This document shows, piece after piece, positions 57,801 to 64,000 of a stretch of 64,000 nucleotides of DNA (its first letter is position 1; each line of letters starts with the position of its first letter). The notes beneath the pieces are model-generated. The model made no database searches, was not told the DNA's origin, and worked only from the letters and a program-made list of their open reading frames with translations. The DNA comes from Spirochaetota bacterium (GTDB taxonomy: Bacteria > Spirochaetota > UBA4802 > JAFGJZ01). Where the stretch lies: assembly GCA_027858855.1 (NCBI GenBank), contig JAQIBV010000009.1, positions 62,001 through 126,000 on the forward strand, in the 5' to 3' direction. The translations under genes were made by a program, and so were the position numbers.

Positions 57801-58299
57801 TCAGCGCGCTCACACTACGAAAAAAGGTAAAGCTATGGCTTTTGCCATGCTCGAAGATATGGAAAGTTCTATAGAAGTACTGATCTTTCCCCGAACTTTC
57901 CAAAAATATGAGAACCTGGTATTCATAAAAGAGCCAGTAATGTTAACTGGAGAGATTCAGGTAGAAGAGGACGACACCTCAGAACGCAAGAGCAAAAAAA
58001 TGATAGTCAATGAAATTCATACTTTAGTAGAGGTTCGTAACCGGTCAATTTCGGCGTTACATCTGAATATTAATTCGGTAGGTTTTGATGAGACGCTCAT
58101 GGAAAAGATACGCGAGCTTGCCCAGCAAAACCATGGAGCCTGCCCCCTCTTCTTCAATATTGAACTGGAAAACGGCATACGTACAATAATACGCACACAC
58201 CACTGTTTCAGCATCGAACCGACCGAAGAGTTGATCCACTCCATCAAGGGGCTTTTAGGAAATGAATCGATTCACTACGCATTCAGGAACGTATGTTAA
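54838..58299 (+). CDS. dnaE: DNA polymerase III alpha subunit
   Basis: A 1153-residue replicative DNA polymerase of the DnaE type. The N-terminal PHP domain starts with FVHLHNHTDYSALDG; the catalytic Asp residues lie in PDMDIDF (D400, D402); the finger and (HhH)2 regions follow, and an OB-fold is present near the C-terminus (TNYSIVGILENQRAH). The length is usual. GGAG precedes the ATG. Its stop overlaps the convergent U32 gene by 4 bp. Confidence 0.97.
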   Translation: MSFVHLHNHTDYSALDGAITINKLIQRTIDYGMTAVAISDHGNMCGAIDFYRQATSKGIKPIIAQEFYIAPDSRLNRKYSKGESTNYHLMLYAKNNIGYQNLLKLSSIGYLDGFYYKPRIDFDVLQQHCEGLICSSACLAGEVAQKILNKDYEAASASAQLYKDLFGEDHFYLELQDHGLPEQKIVNEGIINIARELSIPVIATNDCHYTDKDDSYAHEVLLCIQTGKTMEDENRMRFGTNEFYFKKPEEMERIFSDYPDAIFNTQKIAEMCNVELTLNQPVLPTFTVPSGHTLDTYMRELVYTGANERYGDVLSDKVKEQIEYELEVITSMGFSGYFLIVWDFINHARKEGIPVGPGRGSAAGSIVSYCMGITQLNPLAYTLLFERFLNPDRNEMPDMDIDFCGERREEIIQYVRNKYGDDHVSQIMAFNTLKPKAAVKDVARALGVPFTEANRITKFINEKTIMDSVKASSELKEFYESSETSRKVIDTAVKLEGLIRSFGKHAAGVVISKEEMTHYVPLYKDSKDGSICAQFEKGDSEAAGLVKMDFLGLKNLTIIHHALRLIKEHHGIELDIETIPLDVPAVYTLLQNADTNGIFQLESSGMQNLLRKLGPTVFDDIIAIGALYRPGPLNSGMADQFIKRKRDPKLIEYPHECLEPVLHDTLGVIIYQEQVMKISQVMGGFSLSEADKLRKAMGKKVLDIVEKLRGKFLEGAKEQKIDPQIAETVYDAMAKFAEYGFNKSHAAAYGLVTYQTAYLKAHFRAEYMCALLTASKDNQEDITKYIADCRAAGISILPPDINKSEYGFTIEDKMIRYGFCAIKGLGERAIEEILLTRKKEGMFSSIQQLIENLDLSVINKGVLEALIKSSSLTSLHSNRAQLFAGMDILLETARFLQKDKKSGQGNLFGGTDETDETDKMINLPNIPDWQDHTLLTFEKDVLGLYITGHPLARYEKELREYSSCSIINIDDALENGTTNYSIVGILENQRAHTTKKGKAMAFAMLEDMESSIEVLIFPRTFQKYENLVFIKEPVMLTGEIQVEEDDTSERKSKKMIVNEIHTLVEVRNRSISALHLNINSVGFDETLMEKIRELAQQNHGACPLFFNIELENGIRTIIRTHHCFSIEPTEELIHSIKGLLGNESIHYAFRNVC

Positions 58300-60689
58300 G
58301 ACAATCCACGCCTGTAATTTCCGGAGGTAAACTTCAATGATGAAGAGAGTTGAGAAAGATTACCGGAACCGAAGAATGATTCCAGAACAGCTACCTTCTG
58401 TTCTGAAGTAAGCTCGAGGTATGGAATAGAACGAAGATCAAAACAAAACCCCAGAGGTTCTGTTTTAAAATCTTTCAGTGCCTCGGGGGCTGCGAAAAAA
58501 GCACTATTATAAATTTCCGTCGAGACATAGGGTCTTTTCACCAGATAAAAAGCATCGCCCTGCCGATTGCGCATCACCGTCGAACGATTGCACTCACCAA
58601 TACACGACTCATCTACCATCTCTTTTTTGCACTTCACACCGGTTTGTCGTAAACATTGTCTGCTTTGCATTAACAGAATCGGACCAAAAACAATCATCCA
58701 GAGAGGAAAGCAGGCTTGTTTTGCAAGGGCTGCAATCTGTTCCCGATTAAGCTCCGTTGAAGCAAAAGAGCCGGCGAAAGCCTTATCATTTCCAAACAGC
58801 TCACCAGCCAGACTATTGACACTGTTAAAGTGGGGGCCAGCAATCCAGTTTATATCCAAGGAGTTGATACAGGTAATTAAGGTACAGCCATTAAGCACTA
58901 CCAGTTGCTCTTTCGGTAGTGACTTTAATAGTGTAACGCAGTCTGCCATATCCTCTTCTTGAATAATTGGTTGAAACCAGGGGATTACCCCCTCCCGGTA
59001 TTCAAAAGTTCTTGGATCAGTCACTTCAAAAAAGATTTCGGATAAGTCATAGTTAGCACTATTAATAAGTTGTAAATCATCATAGTTATTAATCAGAACA
59101 GTCATCTTTTCATCACGAGGCCGAATCTTTTTTTCCGAATTATAGAGAGGAGTATCTGTTTTTAAAATTCTGGAAGCTCTATTTTGAAAATAAACAACTG
59201 CAAGACGACGCAGAAGATTAATCTGTGCCAATGGTATAAATAGTCCATTATCCAGATTAGACGTATCAAGTTCAGTAAGAACAAAACCGCTGCAAGAAAA
59301 TTTCGAGAGTTGAGTTAATATGGTCTCCTTGGTTAACGGAATATTTCGAGAACAAGCTAAAGTAATATCTGTTTCACAAACAAAACTATCCTCACCGGTA
59401 CTCCACCGTGCCTGCAGCGGAGCCCCCTCACTTCCCGAGACTTCAACGCTTAACTCTATGGGGCGATAATTGAGTGATTCAATCTGTGCTGTAAGCTCAT
59501 CAAGTAAATCTTCGCGCCCCGAACGAAACACAAGTTGGCCACGTTCAATTTTACCCTTAAGCTCATGTTCAATTGTAAATTGATATTTATCTTTAACGAA
59601 TAATTCACCAATAATCCCAGAGCAGATAAACAGATTGCGCTCTGTATAAAGTACAACCCGATCCCCGGTATTGATTGACGTACCCGTTTTATTCATTTTT
59701 AGAGTAAGACTCTTTCTGTCCGCATGATAGCTTACCACCTCAGCAAGCAATTCAAGTGAGTGGTCAGTCTGCCGGCTGGTAAACATTTCGGCAGAAACCC
59801 GATCTTTTAGATATCCGGCACTGAAACTACGGTTGAAAACGGTGTGAAGACGAGGATCATCATCAAACAGACGCTCTTTTTTAGAAATACGATCAAGCTG
59901 GTCACGCCATGCAGAAACAGTATTGTAAACATAACCATATCCTTTAATGCGACCTTCAATCTTGAGTGAGTCAACTCCGGCTGAGGCCAGCTCGCCAGCA
60001 TATGCAAAGGCACTGTTGTCTTTTAAACTGAGAGGGTAAGTCTCTGAACTGCTTTTGCCAACAATGTAGGGACGACGACAAGGCTGGAAACAGATTCCCC
60101 TATTTCCGGACTGACCTCCCATAAATGAACTCATATAGCACTGTCCCGAATAGGAGACACAATAGGCTCCGTGAACAAAAACCTCGGTTTCAACTCCAAG
60201 TTCATGGGCAAATTTTGTCAGTTTTTGAATATTATCAAGAGATAGCTCTCGCGAAAGGTTAACCCTGGATACTCCGCAACCGGCCAGATACTCTATTTGT
60301 CCGCTTGTAAGGGTTGTCATCTGGGTCGAAGCGTGGATTACAACTTCAGGGAAGCGGGTACGAATCAGATGTAGCAAACCATAGTCCTGAACAATCAGAG
60401 CCTTGACCCCGGCCATCAAAGCCTCTTCAACAAGCGTGCTTACCTCTGCGATCTCGTTTTCAACACAGAGAGTATTCACTGTTAAAAAGAGTGCTGTACC
60501 ATTCTGTGCAGTTAGCTGCGCGAGTTCCCGAAGTTCAGGGATGTTTATGTTAGTTGCACGGCGTCGCGCGTTAAAACGATCAACACCGCAATAGATCTCA
60601 TCCGCACCCGCGATAACGGCTGCCTTAACGGCTGTAAAGTCACCCCCCGGAGCCAGAAGAGCAGGAACAGACCTTTTTTTCTCATTCAC
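58296..60689 (-). CDS. U32 family peptidase-like protein with DUF3656-type C-terminus
   Basis: A 797-residue member of the U32 (collagenase-like/RlhA-type) family. The N-terminal TIM-barrel has ALLAPGGDFTAVKAA; the signature is EVFVHGAYCVSYSGQC with C177, C184, C200 and C204, likely an Fe-S or metal site. Family members modify 23S rRNA or tRNA by hydroxylation; others were described as collagenases. The C-terminal region (from about 390) fits DUF3656. The start is GTG at 60689, 2 bp after the preceding gene's stop. Confidence 0.88.
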   Translation of the reverse strand: MNEKKRSVPALLAPGGDFTAVKAAVIAGADEIYCGVDRFNARRRATNINIPELRELAQLTAQNGTALFLTVNTLCVENEIAEVSTLVEEALMAGVKALIVQDYGLLHLIRTRFPEVVIHASTQMTTLTSGQIEYLAGCGVSRVNLSRELSLDNIQKLTKFAHELGVETEVFVHGAYCVSYSGQCYMSSFMGGQSGNRGICFQPCRRPYIVGKSSSETYPLSLKDNSAFAYAGELASAGVDSLKIEGRIKGYGYVYNTVSAWRDQLDRISKKERLFDDDPRLHTVFNRSFSAGYLKDRVSAEMFTSRQTDHSLELLAEVVSYHADRKSLTLKMNKTGTSINTGDRVVLYTERNLFICSGIIGELFVKDKYQFTIEHELKGKIERGQLVFRSGREDLLDELTAQIESLNYRPIELSVEVSGSEGAPLQARWSTGEDSFVCETDITLACSRNIPLTKETILTQLSKFSCSGFVLTELDTSNLDNGLFIPLAQINLLRRLAVVYFQNRASRILKTDTPLYNSEKKIRPRDEKMTVLINNYDDLQLINSANYDLSEIFFEVTDPRTFEYREGVIPWFQPIIQEEDMADCVTLLKSLPKEQLVVLNGCTLITCINSLDINWIAGPHFNSVNSLAGELFGNDKAFAGSFASTELNREQIAALAKQACFPLWMIVFGPILLMQSRQCLRQTGVKCKKEMVDESCIGECNRSTVMRNRQGDAFYLVKRPYVSTEIYNSAFFAAPEALKDFKTEPLGFCFDLRSIPYLELTSEQKVAVLESFFGSGNLSQLSSSLKFTSGNYRRGLS

Positions 60690-60691
60690 AA

Positions 60692-61810
60692 TTACTGATA
60701 CATAATCACGAAGGGTTCAGGCTTTAAATTCAAAACCTGTTCGGGAGTCATTAGTGGTTTATCATAACCAGCGCCTTTGTACCCTGAATAATAGAAGAGT
60801 TTGAATCCTTTAAAAGGTATATTTTTTGCACGTGCATTAATCTGATACGCACTGCGCTTCGCTCCAGGAGATCCGAAACCATCTGCATTATGCACAAGTA
60901 CAACAGGATCATATGAAGCCTTAACTTCAGGAATATTCTGAATCATTACCGGTTTAAACTGATGTACCACCAGCATACGATGCCCCTTAATGCCGTTATC
61001 AAGCATGTAGTCCCGCATCATTTTTTGTGCATCATTTAGCTCATGGGCATAAACACGGCCAATCTCTTTCATAGGTTTAAGTGTACGCCACTCAGGGTCA
61101 ATAGCAAGATGAACATTCGGGTACTTCAGAAAAGGAAGTAACTTCTTCATGGCATACTCAACCGGATATTTTCCGATCTGATGATCCAAAAAAACAAGCA
61201 TTCCATGCTTTTGAGCAAATTGAACATATTTTTTAACCAGTTCATCATTCATGTGGCCGACTTCACCCTTAGGGTGACAAACTCCATAAATCAGATAAAA
61301 AGCTGTAACCACACCCTTAGATCCGTTAGCATTGTCATATTTTGCGGCAGTCTTAGTCAATCTATCAGCCAGAACATCAATAGGATAACGGCCAAGAATT
61401 CCCATCATCTTGGAGCGTGGATGTCCATAGTAGGCAACAATCGTATTCTGTGTAAAAAAATCAGCAGAAAGCAGTATTGGCTCTTCTGTACGCGGTAAAA
61501 TGCCCCGCTTAACCAGCTCCGGCGTAGTCTCTATCCGTAAATTTTTCTCATCAATAACATCCGGAGGTGTGATACTAGCTTCAAGTTGAACTGTAGAAAG
61601 TTCTGTCAGCTCGTTTACAGGTACATCTAGAAGTTCGCTGTTCGAGAAATCATCCGATTCAGCTTCCGTAACGGCTGAGGCCGGAGAAATTAGTCCTCCT
61701 TCTGGAAGCCCGTCAGAAGGAGATGTCGAAGCTGCGGAAAAAAGCACAACCAGCGCCGTACACAACAGTACAAATGTTATAAAAATGCTAATCTTAATCA
61801 TGTTTTTCAT
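60692..61810 (-). CDS. Secreted protein of unknown function (TIM-barrel-like)
   Basis: A 372-residue protein with an N-terminal signal or anchor (residues 5-27), a Ser/Glu-rich spacer (28-100) and a globular domain with YYGHPRSKMMGILGRYP, HGMLVFLDHQIGKYPVEYA and HLAIDPEWRTLKP, which reads like a glycoside-hydrolase-style alpha/beta barrel. I cannot name the family or prove catalytic residues. It is directly followed by the U32 gene (2 bp), so the two are probably one operon. Confidence 0.75.
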   Translation of the reverse strand: MKNMIKISIFITFVLLCTALVVLFSAASTSPSDGLPEGGLISPASAVTEAESDDFSNSELLDVPVNELTELSTVQLEASITPPDVIDEKNLRIETTPELVKRGILPRTEEPILLSADFFTQNTIVAYYGHPRSKMMGILGRYPIDVLADRLTKTAAKYDNANGSKGVVTAFYLIYGVCHPKGEVGHMNDELVKKYVQFAQKHGMLVFLDHQIGKYPVEYAMKKLLPFLKYPNVHLAIDPEWRTLKPMKEIGRVYAHELNDAQKMMRDYMLDNGIKGHRMLVVHQFKPVMIQNIPEVKASYDPVVLVHNADGFGSPGAKRSAYQINARAKNIPFKGFKLFYYSGYKGAGYDKPLMTPEQVLNLKPEPFVIMYQ

Positions 61811-61912
61811 TATTTTTCCAATTTAGTAATAGAAGATTATTTAAATTCAGTTTTTACCTGATAAAACTCTTTCAAGTAAAAAGTCTGCGCCATTATTGTA
61901 ACTATCGGTAAA

Positions 61913-63046
61913 CTAAAGGATATCCATAAACGGAAAGACACCAGCTCCGATAACACCGGCATCACGACCGAAGGATGAGTAGACAACCGGCACTTCACGA
62001 TCAACAAGAAAACGGGTATGCTCCGAAATCCAGCGCGATATTAGTGGTTGAAGTATCTTCTCATAACGAGCAATAAAACCTCCTACAATAATTACTCCCG
62101 GATCGAAGGCCATAAAAATATTATAGAGTCCAACTGCTATCTGTCGGGCATATTCATCAATAAGATCACTGACAACACTATCTTTACCATAAATGTCAAA
62201 AGCCTCATCGATACTTAAGGAAAGCGACTTATCTTTAAGAAGGCGCATAAATGCATGCTCAGAGGCGTACTGTTCCCAACAGCCCCTATTTCCGCAATGA
62301 CATTCGCGCCCATCCCGCTCTATCACCATATGACCGAACTCTCCAGCACAATTGGATGTACCATTGATTAAACGGTTATTTATAATCAGGGCTCCACCAA
62401 TACCCTCCGTTATTGAAACATAACAGAGAGTTCCTTTGCTGTCGCTCTCCTTGAATTCTGCAAAAGCGGCGCAGTTTGCCTCATTTTCAATATAAACGGG
62501 TAGAGGGTTGAAGCGCTCCATAACTGATGAAAAATCAATATTCTGAACCTCCATATTCGGAGCATTGACAAGTAGACGGTGATCACGATCCACAATTCCG
62601 GGAACACTGATACCAATTCCCGCAATCCTCTTTTCCAAACCGTTTTCATTTATGAATTTCTCAATTAATTCAATAGTCTGTTCAGGTATATGGTCAGGAT
62701 CTAATCTATCAACAGACAATTCATTAATAAGGTTATAGTCAAGATCAACCTGCACTATCCTGGCATGAAGTTCCTTAAACTCTACACCTATGGAATAACA
62801 GGCTCCCGGATTAAACTCAATTAGACGAGCCTTTCTTCCGCCGGTACTGCTGTCATGATTGTTGTCAGTAACAAAACCCTTTTTAATTAACCATGTTATA
62901 TTACTTGAAACAGTAGTAATACTCAAATCAAGATCACGGGCTATGTCAAGCTTAGTTACTATTCGTTTTTTTCGAATATAGTTGAATATTTTTCGCCGAT
63001 TACTCTGTTTAACGACCTTTTGGTATACTCCATCTATCTGAATCAT
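61913..63046 (-). CDS. ROK-family transcriptional regulator / sugar kinase-like
   Basis: A 377-residue ROK protein. An N-terminal winged helix-turn-helix (15-60: TKLDIARDLDLSITTVSSNI) is followed by the ROK domain with GIGISVPGIVD, the zinc-binding CHCGNRGCWEQYAS and an EFGHM motif. The HTH makes it a NagC/XylR-type sugar-responsive repressor rather than a kinase. AGGG lies before the ATG. It may control the downstream secreted protein gene (103 bp away). Confidence 0.9.
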   Translation of the reverse strand: MIQIDGVYQKVVKQSNRRKIFNYIRKKRIVTKLDIARDLDLSITTVSSNITWLIKKGFVTDNNHDSSTGGRKARLIEFNPGACYSIGVEFKELHARIVQVDLDYNLINELSVDRLDPDHIPEQTIELIEKFINENGLEKRIAGIGISVPGIVDRDHRLLVNAPNMEVQNIDFSSVMERFNPLPVYIENEANCAAFAEFKESDSKGTLCYVSITEGIGGALIINNRLINGTSNCAGEFGHMVIERDGRECHCGNRGCWEQYASEHAFMRLLKDKSLSLSIDEAFDIYGKDSVVSDLIDEYARQIAVGLYNIFMAFDPGVIIVGGFIARYEKILQPLISRWISEHTRFLVDREVPVVYSSFGRDAGVIGAGVFPFMDIL

Positions 63047-63555
63047 ATCTGCTACCCTTACGGTTAATTTCTAAAGTAAAATTACATCAATAGTCGTCAG
63101 TCCATGCTTTTGTTGCAAGCAAAAATAATTATTGAGACCACTTGCTCGTTCTCTCCTGATATAGAAAACAGGTAAATTATTATTTCGGTAAAGCTAAACA
63201 TATGGCACTTATGAAAGCCTTGTTAAGACGATATGAAATCGAATTTCATCATTTCTAATCTGAATTATTATAATCTGCCCTCTATAATCCATGAGTAACA
63301 AAAAACACAGAATTAGAAAAAAGGTTCAATTTTTTTTGCAACATTTTAGTTAGCACCGAGTTTTCAAATTATGCAAACAATAAACTAGAAAATGATAACC
63401 TTTTTAAACTGCTTTTCGTATATCTTGTTATAATCGCTTTAAAAATTATTGAACAAAAAAAGAGTAAATGCAACATGCTATTTATTAATGCATATTATTT
63501 TGTATTATGATTACAACTGATTGCAGATACCAAATATTTTAAAAGGAGTTTCATT
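63047..63555. other. AT-rich non-genic region between ROK gene and lipoprotein
   Basis: About 510 bp with no gene. It holds an inverted repeat ATGAAAT-CGA-ATTTCAT (63233-63249) and, near the ROK start, TTTTGTTGCAAGCAAAA (63108-63124), with 5-bp arms, either of which could be an operator. Promoters for both divergent genes must be here. Confidence 0.5.
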
Positions 63556-64000
63556 ATGAAAAAAAAAATCAAAACAGTCTTGACCCTTTTACTGGCTGCC
63601 ATGCTTATTGTTTCGTTTGCGTCATGTTCTGATAGCGACGATGATAGCGACGCGGAAAAAGAAGGAAAAGATCCCGTTGCCATTGACGCTGGTGATGACA
63701 CAGATGACGATACTGGTGATGACACAGAAACTGTTACTGTTGTAAGTGAAGGATTCGAAGGTAACCGCGACCTCCTTCTTACTGCATTTGACAGTTATGC
63801 TGATACAGCGCTTATCAGGCTAACGATCAGAAATGATTCTGGTGCAAGTCGTAGTGGCTGGGGTCTTGGAGGAATCGGCACATCAGATGGTGACGATGAC
63901 TGGGGCTCAGTAACAGTTTTTGATGAAGTAACTCCATCAGGCACTTTTGACGATGGTGATACCATAGAAATCGACACAACGACTACAGTTGATGATCTTG
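63556..64000 (+). CDS. Asp-rich lipoprotein, N-terminal part (runs off window)
   Basis: The first 148 residues of a secreted protein. The signal peptide ends in the lipobox SFASC (Cys24). A very acidic linker follows (about 26-62, Asp and Thr rich, partly a short repeat), then the start of a beta-rich domain (LIRLTIRNDSGASRSGWGLG). AAAGGAG precedes the ATG. This looks like a cell-surface lipoprotein that presents a binding domain on a flexible linker. The C-terminal function lies outside the window. Confidence 0.85.
   Translation, partial: MKKKIKTVLTLLLAAMLIVSFASCSDSDDDSDAEKEGKDPVAIDAGDDTDDDTGDDTETVTVVSEGFEGNRDLLLTAFDSYADTALIRLTIRNDSGASRSGWGLGGIGTSDGDDDWGSVTVFDEVTPSGTFDDGDTIEIDTTTTVDDL

Overview
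The window reads as chromosomal DNA of a low-GC, Gram-negative, probably anaerobic bacterium. Outer-membrane biology is shown by a TolC-type channel, a LolA-type carrier, two beta-barrel proteins and several lipoproteins. Anaerobic metabolism is shown by a trimeric NAD-linked [FeFe] hydrogenase operon and a rubrerythrin-like diiron protein. Gene order and protein style suggest Fibrobacterota (Chitinispirillum/Chitinivibrio type) or Spirochaetota, but no rRNA or other decisive marker is present, so this placement is a guess. I saw no tRNA, rRNA, CRISPR array, insertion sequence or phage gene. The standard genetic code fits every gene.

Left part (1-13.7 kb), mainly housekeeping: the start of an aldehyde dehydrogenase, a MATE exporter, a pseudouridine synthase, a small coiled-coil protein joined without a gap to RNase R, a ferritin-like protein, an aldo/keto reductase, an nfeD-slipin pair, hisS, a large unknown protein and an FmdB-type zinc ribbon. 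Between nfeD and hisS lies a block of degenerate 51-55 bp tandem repeats flanked by two perfect GC-rich hairpins. At 13.7-18.4 kb an ECF sigma factor, a membrane-bound anti-sigma-like protein and a caspase-like protease carrying a C-terminal outer-membrane beta-barrel form one operon, followed by a TolC-like protein. An AEC-type permease and a DUF1207-like outer-membrane protein come next.

Centre (20.96-42.2 kb): a large aryl-polyene-type pigment cluster in four main transcription blocks. It has two acyl carrier proteins, a fused ketosynthase/chain-length-factor, a separate ketosynthase, a ketoreductase, three hotdog dehydratase-like proteins, a thioesterase, an aromatic amino-acid ammonia-lyase, an AMP-forming acyl ligase, an O-methyltransferase, a glycosyltransferase, two acyltransferases, a LolA-like carrier, a DUF3261-like lipoprotein and an MMPL exporter. 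A likely route is: amino acid to aryl acrylate (ammonia-lyase), activation and loading on ACP (ligase), repeated condensation, reduction and dehydration to a conjugated polyene, aryl O-methylation, attachment to a lipid or sugar, and export to the outer membrane. Two methyltransferase domains are fused to unexpected partners (a polysaccharide deacetylase and the MMPL exporter). A carotenoid-desaturase-like flavoprotein and a small lipoprotein lie at the right edge.

Right part (43-64 kb): the hydrogenase operon hydC - HATPase - [2Fe-2S] protein - hydB - hydA, with a TTGTGA-N6-TCACAA operator candidate upstream; a DUF2339/DUF3999 membrane pair; def-fmt; a large 26-bp-stem palindrome; a small unknown protein with dnaE; a U32 peptidase with a secreted unknown protein; a ROK regulator; and the start of an Asp-rich lipoprotein.
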